The notes under the pieces were generated by a model. It had not been told where the DNA came from, did not search any database, and worked only from the letters and a program-made list of their open reading frames with translations. This document shows positions 28,733-54,300 of a DNA stretch of 64,000 bases, one piece after another (positions within the stretch are counted from its first letter, which is position 1; each line of letters begins with the position of its first letter). The stretch covers positions 52,046-116,045 of the forward strand of contig MPNW01000202.1 of NCBI GenBank assembly GCA_011800805.1, given 5' to 3'. The DNA comes from Hirudo medicinalis. Its lineage: Eukaryota; Annelida; Clitellata; Hirudinida; Hirudinidae. The position numbers were made by a program, and so were the translations under genes.

Positions 28733-29989
28733 AAATCAAAATCAGATTTGTCATTTCGGCTATTTTTTTAAGAGGATTCGAATGCAAGCTTTCCAAAAAT
28801 ATTTCCCGAAACCAAACAACTTGATGACCTTTTATTGCTTGTTAGTCTCAACAGCTTCCTTCTCCGCTAAAAAAGTTAATTACATTAATTAGGCATCATG
28901 CTTAATTAGCCACAAAAAAGGTCCTGGATAATTTGGTAAGTGGAGGGTCATCTATCATTTAGCAAATTAGCAACCTTAAGTTTTTTCTTTATTGAGCACC
29001 GTTGCACCCTTTCTTTACTTTTGCCGGCATCTAGACCAGTTAGCATTTGATTACTTAGCTAGCGTTTCGCTCATGGTAGCTCTGTCCGTGTCTGTTCAAG
29101 GATGTCATTTCAGCTTTTTTCCAATGGTTGGGAGGACAAACCACAACTTGATGAGATGACTTATTTCTGTCTCCTCCCCCACAAATTTAGTCCTTACGTC
29201 TGTTACCGATCGATTGAGAGACTAGAAGATTTACTAATACACTTTATTTACACGCCAAGGAACCTGCGTCACCACAAGACTAAGAACGAAAAAGGAATTG
29301 ATGCGACCACTGACTCCGCTTTAGCTAGCTGTCAGGGGATCACAACAAAGACAAAGAACACCCGTGTCCGCGGAGGTCATATGGGCATATGCTACATGAA
29401 TAATTTGAAAAAAATTCCATGCTCCGCTTCCTAATCTAGCTTTCAAGTTGCTCAGATGTGCGTCTTTGCTGATTCCTTACACTACAGCTGGTCTTGAAAA
29501 GTTCTGACATTTTCTAATACTTATCAAACTGGTTGATTTACAGTGACATTCAAGACACGATACAATTACTCTGTGTGATTAAATAATAACTATAATAAAT
29601 GTCGGCAATATTGCCTTTTCTACACATTCCTCAAAAGTAACTGGTTTATAAAATCTCCATACTGAGATCCAGAGTCTCTACCACCTAATATATTTGAAAA
29701 ATCAATTGATTAATAAAATTTTTTACATTTTGACACTATTTTATTAGATGAAATAATAAGAAATCCCTGATTTGAAACTAAGCCTAGCATTATAAAAAAT
29801 GTATATCCGCAACAAAATTTTAAACAGTGCCGGAGAAAGCCGGCCGCCGGTTGCAAAAGTTTAGTGATTTTCTCAAAAAAATAAATGATTGCTTCTCATG
29901 TATTAAAATCAACCCAGTTCAAACAATAAAACTGATAATGTTATCAAGACATATCCCCAATAAAAACGATAGAAATGAAATTACAAAAC

Positions 29990-30421
29990 TTATTTTGAAA
30001 TATTTCGTAATGACTTCGAATCTGGATATGGGATTTTATTAATTATACTCCGTTTCGTAATCAACAATTCAATTTCAAAATATAACCTCTTGAATTTATT
30101 TTTTTTTAATTTATTGCAATAAAAAAAGTAATTGCATCCGTGTTCTGTTTTAGAACATGAAAAAATCACTTTGACTTTTGGGCGCCTGTTCTTCTGGTTT
30201 ATTGGCCGGTTGTTCGATTTTTTTTTTAGCTTGCCCTGCATTGGATTTTTCTGCGGGTATTCGTAGTTTTCGTTATCTTTAGTATATTTAGTCGGTTTTA
30301 CAGAAACGGGATTGAATACTTTACTCGGACTTATTAATTGCGCACTTTGGCTAACGATTTGCCTTTCTTTTCCAGAGTTTTGGGTTTGTTTTTGAATTCG
30401 ATTTACGTTGTTGTAGAACAA
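29990..30421 (-). CDS. Uncertain lysine/asparagine-rich open frame, unrecognised
   Basis: A 143-codon open frame on the minus strand starting 193 bases upstream of TBL1. The first ~85 codons are rich in K, N, P and Q and end at RRPKVK followed by GTGATT, which could be a splice donor. The remainder looks like translated AT-rich intron. No domain, signal peptide or membrane segment is seen. It could be the first exon of a small divergent gene sharing the TBL1 promoter, or chance. Confidence 0.2.
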   Translation of the reverse strand: MFYNNVNRIQKQTQNSGKERQIVSQSAQLISPSKVFNPVSVKPTKYTKDNENYEYPQKNPMQGKLKKKSNNRPINQKNRRPKVKVIFSCSKTEHGCNYFFYCNKLKKNKFKRLYFEIELLITKRSIINKIPYPDSKSLRNISK

Positions 30422-30613
30422 ATTTTTTATGTTATGCTTAATTTAGTTTTTGTTTAAGAAGTATTTAATATTTGTCAATGGCAAATACTTAATAATTGTA
30501 CAATTGAATTCTTGCAAAAAAAAGCTGCTTACTACATATTTTTTAAAATGAGGATCAAATAATTTTGTGACTACTTTCTGTCTAGGAATTTGTATATGCA
30601 CTCCTGAGCAAAC

Positions 30614-36320
<5,707 letters not shown>

Positions 36321-38384
36321 GCATTGATACATGACTGCACCACATGGACTTTAAATAACTTGTCACCTCTGAAATGAAAAAAGTGCTCCATCATGATGTT
36401 AAAATTGATCTGCTGCTTATGAATGTTGCAAACCTCATTTCAGATTTGTTTCACTTTTCTAACATTTGATTGTTTATTGCAGCATAAAAATTATGTCTAA
36501 ATTATGGGCTTATGTTTTGAAATAGCGGGGAAGGAGTGATCGTCCGACCTATGTTGTGTAATTAAATAAAAAGACTCGAAGTTGTTTGGTGCGTTGCCTT
36601 GGCCAGTTGTCAGTCGACCATGTAACGAACGATACAGGGTTTGATTAGAGTGGCGTAAGCTCAACAGAACTTCAAGACGCACAAAGTAGTGCTTAGATGC
36701 TGAATTAGCGAAGTGGGTCGATCGAAGCCATCGCAGGAAACTTTTAGGGGCGTCTTGTTTTTTTTTGTATGTTGAGAGAGTGCTAGGATAACCTCATTGG
36801 ATAAGAGTAAAAATGATACAGAATCTAGATGTTTGAGGTAACGCGGCGTCGGTCAGGTGGCAGTCAAATTTACCTGGCCGACCTCAAGCCACTCGAATTT
36901 TTATTTAAAAATTGCGATGGATCATAATCCTCAATTTTCAATTAAATTCGCAACAAAAGGAAACAAAACTTTTTTGTCATTTAATAAAATGTAAATAAAA
37001 CATATAATAAAGGTTTGATTGTGAGTTGGAACGATGTTTAAAAAAGTAGCTGAATATTTAAGCTGCAAAAGTTTTTTTTTAAATGCATTTGCCCATAAGT
37101 GTTAATTATTACTGTACAGAAGTAACTGGCTCATCGGCGCTGAATTGATATAAATTTATATTATTTACAACGTGTGCTCGAGTTGACAGATGACCGGGCC
37201 CAAATATTTGATAATTTTATTGAATTTCGACTTGTAGCACTTTATAATCACCCCGTAAGTTGTTATTTTATGTATTACTGACTCAAGTCAATGTTAAAAA
37301 AGTGGATTGATAGTTTGACGAATCATCGGTTTACTTTTTTTTCACTTGTTCGGAGCGATTCCGATCAGGCTAGTTAAACTTGTTACATTTCTATTTTAAA
37401 AAGTTGAATATCTTAGATTACATATGATGTAAACATGCCAGAATGTATGTGTTATATCTTCGTTTCTTATTAAATAACGGTTACGAACACAACATGCAGT
37501 TTGTCATCTTAGAAATTAAAGTTAAACTAAGTTAAAGTTAGTTATTTTATGTTATTTTATATGTTACTTTAATGTTACGAGAATTTGACTTGCTTAATAT
37601 AAATGGAAGAAGTTTAAAAGATGTATTTTGTGTATTTTCAATTTTATTTAAACATTCCTAATGTCCTTTTCTGCAAATAATCAATTTATAAGTACTGCTG
37701 TTCATTTTTAGTGAACCTCAGTTAAATTTGCTTGCACATCTTGCCATTAAAAGTTTTTATCCTTGTTTAGCTCCATTAATACCTTTGAAATGATTGGCAT
37801 CCTTAATGCAAGGATAAATAAAAATAATAAGTGTTAATATTGTTTCTTGTAGAAATATTGGTTATTCATAATGTAATTTAGAATGCAACAATTAAGTACT
37901 CTTTCATTTGTTTTGTTCAATTCTTGCAAATATGTGTAATGTTTTTTAGCTGCAAGTGTTAAATTGTTAAAGTAAAAGTTGACTCAATTTAATTACAATC
38001 AACATTTGTTTATCTAGAATAATCACCATTACTCTTTACAATGTTTAGTGCAATCATTGACCAATTAATCATTGAAGTTCACTTTGTGAACATTAACTTA
38101 ATTTGTTATATAATGTCTTGAATTTGTCGACCAGCTTGGATAATTTACAATCCCCAGGGAATCAGAAATATTTTGTTATTACTAATTTATTGATTCATTA
38201 TGTACCAAAGACTGACAAAACATTTCTTTATTGATTCCTTTGCAATTGCAAAGATCAAGAGAAAAATTTGTTTTTTTACCAATAATGAATACAACATTTT
38301 GTTGATCGCAAATGTTTCTGATAGTAAATATTGTTATTATCAGCATGATATTGTGTTTGCTGTTATTTGCTTTTACGTTTATAG
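36321..38384. other. TBL1 3' UTR, intergenic spacer and SPCA 5' UTR
   Basis: The TBL1 3' UTR ends near the AATAAA at 36565-36570. A strong splice donor CCCC|GTAAGT at 37255 and the acceptor TTATAG ending at 38384, nine bases before the SPCA ATG, suggest an untranslated first exon of SPCA ending at 37254. No open frame of note lies between. Confidence 0.45.
36565..36570 (+). promoter_or_regulatory. Poly(A) signal of TBL1
   Basis: Canonical AATAAA about 245 bases after the TBL1 stop codon. Confidence 0.55.
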
Positions 38385-38393
38385 GGGCAGAAC

Positions 38394-46162
<7,769 letters not shown>

Positions 46163-46626
46163 TACTTAGGGATGTTTCTGTTCCAAAATTTCAAAAGAAT
46201 TTTCTCTCTAATAGGTCGTAATGTTATAGGAATGTCAAAATTTTTGGATTTTCTTGATGTTCACGTTTGTTTATACTGGTCCTATTCTTGAGATGTTGAA
46301 ACTAGGTGCTGTGTCCGACAAATTGTTGATTTGTAAAGATTAACTTCTTTTGATTATTTATATCTGGGAAAGCACTATTTTGAAAATTGATTGACTGATC
46401 AAATAGCTGATGCGTTTTCCCCTGATTCCAATTTATTTTTCTGGTTCAACTTTGGAGTCATAAACCCAATTTTATTTATCAATCTTTTGCCTCTGGCTTT
46501 TTTTTATGAAGCTCTTACCTCATAAAATTCCAAAGTAATGTTGATGTGTTTTTGTTCTGCACCAGAACTTTGATTTAGAAATGAAAAGGCGACCAGACTT
46601 TCACAATTTTCAGACTTTTATTTGGG

Positions 46627-46632
46627 AATAAA
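46627..46632 (+). promoter_or_regulatory. Possible poly(A) signal of SPCA
   Basis: AATAAA about 465 bases downstream of the SPCA stop codon. Confidence 0.45.
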
Positions 46633-47453
46633 TGACATCAGATAGATAATAACATCATATAGAAGAGCAAAATAATGTGGTGAAATTAATTAAATGATTT
46701 AGCATCACGAATTTTTGGCATTTCTATGGATAAGGAGGAATGTTATGAGGACAAAATATTCATCCGCTAACGGGGCGGTGCAGGTCATAGTGCATATCAC
46801 CATCTCTGCGAGGCAGTTTTCGTTTACTATTCGAGTGTTTTTTTTTCAGTCAATCATTATTAGGTGCCGTGGTATGATAGTAAAACGTCCGATTAAGAAC
46901 AATTTTTTGCTCCTTTCTCTTATCTCCAGCCGCAGAGGTTGCCAAAGGAAGGCCTTCAGTCCGCTTCTGGGCTTCATTTCAGGGGTAAGCCTTCACTAAA
47001 TCTTTCGAAAACTTTCCTGAATTTAGCTTTTATCTTGCCAGCCTCATAGCGTTTGACATTTCAAAATTGGAGAAATTGTGGGGAGCCTGACTCCCTCTCC
47101 AAACAACATTCTTATTTCTAAGATCTCAAAATTCATCGAAATGTTATTCCTTTAATCCCAGACATTTAAATAAGTTGTGGTTCAGTCCCTCTGAATCCAT
47201 ATCACCGTTATGAATGCGCTTATGAAGGAATTTTACCTTTAAGGAAGTTTCTCATTGCATTGATCTATTCCGGGTATACACTATAGATTTTTTAAACCAA
47301 GAAATCGCTGACACAAAAAAAAATCACTCGCGAAAAATGAATATGACAACACATCACGTAAAACCACATGTTTGCTACAATAAGACGCTTATTGGGGCAT
47401 GTACTGGACATCACTTGTGAATGAATTTTAAGCTAAGAAATGAATGCCTTGAT

Positions 47454-47522
47454 AGCCGCGGAGTTGAGCCGGTGGATCACGATGCTCTGAAGCAGCCCCC
47501 TCGGGCATCCAATGAACGAATC
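47454..47522 (+). pseudogene. Duplicated fragment of SPCA exon 20
   Basis: These 69 bases repeat 45111-45179 (splice-acceptor AG plus the start of SPCA exon 20) with about 7 mismatches, for example GGAGTTGAGCCGGTGGATCA in both. The copy keeps the reading frame (VEPVDHDALKQPPR) but continues into unrelated sequence. It is isolated about 1.3 kb past the end of the parent gene, in the same orientation. Confidence 0.9.
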
Positions 47523-47844
47523 TGTATCTGTATGTAATATTTATATATAAGTACTAACTTCGCAATGTTTACTTATATCGAGGACAGGAAACATAGGGGA
47601 GGGTTCAATCATCTACAAAAATAGCCTTAGAGAATAATTGAGATAATTGTACAATAAGTCACTTGATTAATCTTTCGAGGAGCTGCCAAAAATGCTCGCT
47701 AAATTGATATGGCCGAAACATACAAGAGGTTAACCAGAACAATTCAAAAGCACTTAGAAATAATAAATTGCCTAGAAAGAATTTCGTAAACCTCAAATAA
47801 TTCTGAGATACAGCAACAGAGGCAATGACAACAACATATTTCTC

Positions 47845-48171
47845 CTAACAACTGGGAGTTCCAAGACAAGAAGAAAGAAAGATTAAATGGGGAAGTCTTC
47901 CTAGTCCACGCCTGAATGCATCTGCGTGCATCGGCGTCACTGCTGCTTGGCCTTGCTGAGCTGCAATAATGGCGGCGTGTTGATGCATTGAGCAGTTGCT
48001 GCAGTTGATCACGACACAATTGCATGCCAAGGAGCTTCATATGTTTTGTGCTACAGAAGACAGCATAAATATCATGCTCATCATTTTTTAGAGACTAAGC
48101 CGATGGAACTAGTAACAAACTTGCTAAACAAATGTTAAAGTCGAAATTACGTCTTCATTGCTGCGGTCCAT
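47845..48171 (-). CDS. Possible small divergent gene, unrecognised
   Basis: On the minus strand an ATG at 48171 begins MDRSNED, followed by GTAATT, a plausible donor at 48150. A strong acceptor (cttctgtag) ends at 48051. Joining at that acceptor in phase 0 gives a stop after 13 further codons. Using a second AG a few bases on opens a longer frame, and a third frame gives the cysteine- and alanine-rich NCSNCSMHQHAAIIAAQQGQ. None matches a family I know. The exon/acceptor pair and position opposite the 48333 start suggest a divergent transcript, but the protein is unresolved. Confidence 0.25.
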
Positions 48172-48332
48172 GTCGTCTGCTTGTTTGCTGTAACAGGTGG
48201 CCTCGTCGTAGCGAAGATGTAAACAAGTTCGAACTAACCAACTCGCACAATAATTTATAGAATAACAATTTTAAAAGATTCTCTAAATCTTGTAATTAAA
48301 TTCAACAACTGGACTTTATTCATTCTTCTGCT

Positions 48333-51300
48333 ATGGAGGAGGTAAGTCAAATACAAGACGACGCTGTCAGCAGTAACGACTTGAATTCTAGCAATCTTCT
48401 CAACAATCTGGCCCATTGGGATGTCGGCAACATGGCTTCAAATGCCTTTAGTGAAATCTATACTCAGGAAGGGGACGATGATGACGTTCTTCCATTTGAA
48501 GCACTGTTGGATACTAAATCAAACGATGCTACGAACAATCACATAGAAACTCCATGGATAGATGGTTCCTCATCCAGTTGCGACAACATTGGCACTTCGT
48601 TGGCATGCGTGGAAAGAGACGATTTCCAGGTATTGCAAAGTCTGGGAGTGATGGAAACCAGCAGCAGTTCAAAGTACATCTTGGGAGCAAACAATCAATT
48701 AAGCTTACCCCTATCAACTTCTGTGAAAGAGTCATCTCTCATATCAGAAAACACAGAATTTCCTTCTAAAATTCAATCAGAAGTAATTTCTAACGCACAC
48801 GTAATATTCTTGAACTCTCCCAGAACCACGAGGCAACTCGACCAAACATCTCAGTTCAACGTCACAGTTTCAAGAACCACATTTGAGAATTGTGTTAAAA
48901 ATATTAAAAACAACTTCATTAATGATAATTTTGGTCAAAGTAGCTCGAGGCAAGGATCGCTGTTTGATTTGGACGTGGATGGTGCGGACATTATCCAGAA
49001 ATCTTTTGAGACCAGTGGCAGAGCTGCTGGTAACCTGTCGGTTGGAAACGCAATGTGCATTGATGGACCATCGGATGTATTCGGAGCTGATGAAAGTTCC
49101 AACAGCTTTCTGGATGGAAGCAATCATTCGACAGCGGAGTCGACCAGTTTGCAAACTCAGTATGGCAACCAGGCGAGTCAGATATTTCAAATTATTATTC
49201 TTTGCAGTTATATTGTTAATGCGTTTATTCCTTTCTCAAATTTATAGATCACATTTTATTTCAGTTGCCAGGAATTAGTGCATTTAATTGAATTTATTAA
49301 TTTAAATTAAACAATTTAGTTTACAAGTTCAAAAACATTGCAATGTTGCAATGACGGATTAATGTGACTCAGAATTTTTTTGCTGGCAACCTATGATGTA
49401 TATTATACATATGCGATATATTTAATAACTTAGGCATAGCCACGGGGAGAGCAAGGGAACACTTGCTCCTACCCCTGTCAGTTTGTCCCTTGATATTTTT
49501 CTAAATCCGTATAATTCGTAAATAATATTAATTCATAAATTATTTATTGATCATAATGCAGCTCCAGCAAATTATGAAAGCTTTCGACATCAATATTTAT
49601 TACATATTATAAGTTTCGAAAACTAAATTACAAGTGCCTGCTTTCATTATGTGTCTTTAGTTTAGTATCTTCAGTCTGAAATTCTTTGCCGTTATTCCAC
49701 CAGTACCACACTTTACTGTTGTAATATCTACGTACATTGTACCTATAAAAAACATTTGCCTCCCTAACTCGAGCGATTTTAAAATTCTGTTTACTAAACA
49801 TATTTCTAGCCAAGGAGTCTGTTGAACCATCGAGGCTTTTGACTAGTTTATTGATAAGTAAGTTTATTGATAAGACTTCATACGACTTCAATTTAACAAT
49901 GAACGGAAAGTAGTTGCTCCCATCTTAATCAAAATTCAATCTTAAACACTGACAAGCATTGTAAGTAACTGTTGGGGCCTATAGAAAAATTCAAAAATTC
50001 ATCTAAAATTTTAAGTCATCAAATCAAATTTGAGCACCGGAAATAATTAAAGTAGGAACAAATTAACCAGATGAGAATTTTAAATTTGTAGTTTTTTGGT
50101 TCCAGTTGATTTACGCCGATTTGAGCGGCGCAGCTTCAAAGGACTCCACTTTCCAGAACAACAGTGCACTGTTTCTCAACTCCCTCCACCTCCCACGTCA
50201 GCAACATATTGTAATATCATCAGAAGGTCAGCAGAAAATAATACTTCAGAACCAACCCAAACCTCATCTTCTAAAACAACTTGCTCAACAGCCCTCTGCA
50301 TCGCTAAACCAGCATTTCATCCTGCATCAAACTCCAACTCAAGTGGTGTCCCCACAACTCCATACCGTGTTCCAGCAACTTAAAATGCCTCAACAAATCA
50401 TCAGGACAACTTTAAATAAGAATCAACTTGAAAACACAAGCAATTTACTTTCGGGTCATATTGCGCTCAACAAACTTTCAGTCGAAGATCAACAAGGATC
50501 GAACCTTATAATGGCGAATATTAAATCCACGAAACCTCCCCGAAACAGGAACCAAGTCAATAGGTCAGGAAGGACTGATGCCACAGTCGGAGGGAAGCCA
50601 AACGCGACTGGTCCGACTAATGAAAAAGACTCTCAAGAATTGGAACGAGTCATGAACATCTTGAAACACTACAAACAACAAATCGCCAGCAACGACCAGG
50701 ATTCTCAATTCCTTCCCTGCAAGAGAAAACGAAGCAAACCTCCTGAAAGCATTTGCACTTCAGCAAACAGCATTAACAACTTATCCAAACTCGTTACCAC
50801 GGCCGTCATTCCGAACCTCAATTTATCTTTCAATCTTTCCATCAAATCAAATGAATCCAAGAGTGACAACTTGATCAGCAATTCAACGGTCAAGGCCAAC
50901 TCAGATTTGGGATCGTTAATCGTCTCCAACCCTGAACAAATGAATATTTATGCCGTTTCAAATTCTGCCACAAAGATGCTCGCTACATCAGCCGTCCAAA
51001 CAGTGAATTCTTTTGTCTCCACTCAAGCCAATGTTATTCCAGCGACAAAGCCTCTCTTAGCTCCTTCGTGTTCCCAAAATTTTCCTTTTCCCCTTCAACT
51101 TCCAGTTTCCAGCGCCTTAGGTCGAGCTCAATCTCTTCTGAATTCTATTCAGAATAACACCCCAACAACTCTGCAACTTTCATTCAAAAATTTAACAAAA
51201 CTCGTTGGTTTGTCGAGTGGAACTTCACCAACTGTCGACAAAATCCTTTCCAATGAAATTGTCCAAACGAAGGTCATAAAATCTTTGTCGTCTAGCACTG

Positions 51301-54300
51301 TCCACCAGATAAATTCTCAAACTCAGTCATCTCAACAACAAATTCATAATGTTTCTCAAGCTCTCATAACATTGCATCAATTGAATTCAAGTCAAAAACT
51401 TTCGAATTCTCAACAGATTTTCATCAATTCTCTCCTGCAGAAAAATTTACCTCAACTTTTGCAATTGTCCGTCAGACATAGTTCAACTGCAGTCGCACAA
51501 TCTTCAGCGGTTCATTCAATTTCTCAGAATATTGCTGATGTCAGTATCAATCCAGCGATATCTTCACTTCCTTCCCCAGAGCAGACAGAGCAGGCGTCAC
51601 TGTCAAACCGCGGCACCAATCAATTATCGGATTCATTTAAAACTTCTAAAGTTTCTGCGCAGCTATCCACTTCGAACCATACGGCATCCATTAACGCGAC
51701 CCTTCAAATGAATTCAGCTGCTCAAAGTTTAAAGAATGGCCCAAATTATTCTGATGATTTGGAGGCAGCCATCGATGACACACAAGCATCAGTCGAGCTT
51801 CCGACTGTTGATTCCATCAATTCTTCTGTGGCACATTCTCAAAACAGCACACAGTCTGGAGATGTAAAGTTGAATGCTGTGTTTAGCTTGTCTTGTAACA
51901 AAGTTAAGTTGGAACTGAACAAAAAGCTCAAGGCTTCTCCATTAAGCAGAGTGTCGACAACAATTGCTTCTACTTCCCCTCCAATGCCAGTTAAAAACGC
52001 TCAACAACTGGATCGTAGACCGGGCTCATCAGCTCCTTCATACAGCAAAATATATGCTGATAATAACACAAGTCTAGAAGTCTGGCCCAACAAAATTGAT
52101 GAAGGTTATTGTTGTTGATTTTATGAAGAGAACGTGTGAGCTTCTAATAATATCAATTATACTGCAGATGTTGAAAAAAATGGCATCATTTCATCGGTTT
52201 TTGGTGGTTGTAAATCGCTTGAGGGAGTGAAGAACTTCTTGAAAAAGAGGTTTACAAAGTGACCTTTGATGAAATTATTTCGAAACGACTGTAAATATTC
52301 ATAAAAGTAAATTTCTGTAGCTTCAAAGCAGAAGAAAGTGCTATCAGGATTGAGAAATTAAAAAAGGCAGAAAGTAAAAATGATGCAAATTCATGGGATC
52401 CCACTCCTAAATCGGTAGTAAATATATTCAGAAGAAAGGACAACGATGATTTTCATAATAATAAAAACTTTCTTCAGATTCTTAAAAGAATTGGCCCGGA
52501 GGAGAAAATTTTATGCTTGGTTGCAGCTGAGGAGGCTTCTGATGATGAAAAGCTCTCGATCATAGGACTGGTTTTATGGGAAGGGATTGAAGAACAATTG
52601 GTTAACACTGCTTTTGACTGTCTGTTCACCCTCTTCCAAGTGGAAACCGATAAGAAAAGAAAATCGAGAAGCGACAAAAATTCCAAGTATGGCTACCTTT
52701 TTTTCCACCAGGTCAGGCGTTTTGAGAAACAATAGTGAATTTGTAAAACACAAAAGGTTATAATCGTAAATTCACGAAACTCACATTATTTGTCTTGAAA
52801 AGTCTTGAAATTGATATAAAAAAAAATAATGCAATACAAATAAAATAATTTCATCTGTATTCTGAATTAAGGTAAAAGCCAAATTTCGAACAATTTTCCT
52901 CGATTCACCTAAAAATTCAGAACTTTAATGGAGTTTTTCGATCGTCTCATATTTCAAGTAAAATTCTTAAAAACAATCAATCCTCATAAAAAAAATCAAG
53001 ATATTGCATTCAAACACTCACATTATATAATAAAGTTCGGGAAGTCTATAATAAACTTTGCCAAAATCAATGCATATACAAAAAAGGCTCGCTTATATAA
53101 AATAAAAAGCTTTACAACATTTGTACGCTCCTTGGACACTCATTCAAACGTTTAAAACAATTCATTTGTAAATTACATTAATTAATTTTAAATGTCCAGC
53201 ACCTGCAACGCCGTTTGGAATCTGAACAATAAAGACCTGGTTAGCTTGAAGTTAACATCCCTCGATATCCTCCCAAAACAACAGAGAGTGAAAGAGGTAA
53301 GTTGAACCCATTTGAGACTGTGCAAGCTTAACTGGTATGCCGATAATTATGTTTTTCTGTAGCACTGTGTATTGATACTCTTTACGGATTGCGGAACCAG
53401 TATTTTTGCATAAATGATACGTTAGAATCATTAAATAACAATCAAAGATTCATGTAATCGCATTATTTCTATGGGGTGCTCACAATGAAATTGAATTACA
53501 TCAAATGAGTTTTTGAAATCACATTTAACTTCAGAGTTGCGATGTAATACATCAATTGGCCAGAAAAGTTTCAAAGTCCCTTTCCCAACTTCTGGAAGAA
53601 GTTTGTCAGGTATTTCAACTGGGATCACCCAATTAAAGCATTGGAACTATGTTTAAAAATTCCCATTGTTTATCAAAATGTAAAAAAAGATTAATTAAAA
53701 TATCGCCACTTCCATTCCAAATCACTGATCGATACATGGGTCCGTTAGACATCGTCTTTACACAACACTATTTCATTATTCGTATGTAATTTAGAATGAG
53801 AACTTATGGACAGAAGCAACCCTCTTATCGAATAACAGTGAAGAATTCGGTCAAAATACTGAGGACGTCGTAGAAATCTTTTGTGTGAGATTTTTGTATG
53901 TGAATAAATTACACAATTACAAGCTTTAGCATTCTTCAATTTGTTTCAGTATGTGCCTTTGAAATGTCGAACGACTGATGACAATGCAAAGTCCAGGAGA
54001 GACCTTGGGATCTGGAGGGTGTTTCCTGGATGCGTTTTAAGCAAAACGGATGAAGGCAAAGGTTTTTTTGTACCATTTAGGATATTTCCAAGTCTTCACT
54101 GAAAACAATCAAATGTCAAATAGCTTAGATGTAATTACAATCGAAAGAATAAATCGAATGGTGATTGATGTGTACATTTTATTTATCTAAATATCTTGTC
54201 AACCACTTCAACAAATGATTTAATCACTTTATAAAAATGGTTGCGCGTTCTTTTAGGTAACAATTATACTCACTAGTACAATAACGCGCATTGGGTCTTA

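Larger units (their letters stand above)
28273..30613. other. Divergent intergenic region, FER/FES to TBL1
   Basis: Head-to-head spacer of about 2.3 kb that must hold both promoters. It contains a (TA)n run at 28709-28732 and two open frames of uncertain status (29102-29434 plus; 29990-30421 minus). No TATA box or other element stands out. Confidence 0.5.
46163..48332. other. SPCA 3' UTR and intergenic spacer, including an SPCA exon-20 fragment
   Basis: The SPCA 3' UTR probably ends near AATAAA at 46627-46632. The rest carries no solid gene. It contains the SPCA-derived fragment at 47454-47522, an exon-like stretch 46930-46984 flanked by AG and GTAAGC with no recognised product, and a possible minus-strand small gene (47845-48171) facing away from the next plus-strand gene. 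Confidence 0.5.

Noticed and set aside
29102..29434. 110-codon plus-strand open frame between FER/FES and TBL1
   Set aside because: No recognisable motif or splice signals, and it is isolated; it may be old transposon sequence but nothing supports a gene.
48870..49278. Overlapping antisense and alternate-frame open frames within exon 1 of the unknown gene
   Set aside because: Shadows of the long coding exon.
50096..50383. Alternative-frame open reading frame at the start of the 2-kb exon
   Set aside because: The +2-frame sequence closes after 95 codons, while the other frame stays open for 2 kb and splices in phase.
52687..52738. Frameshift in a T7 run of the unknown gene's exon 4
   Set aside because: Ending exon 4 at the AA|GTATGG donor (52686) gives the right phase for exon 5 with no sequencing error needed.
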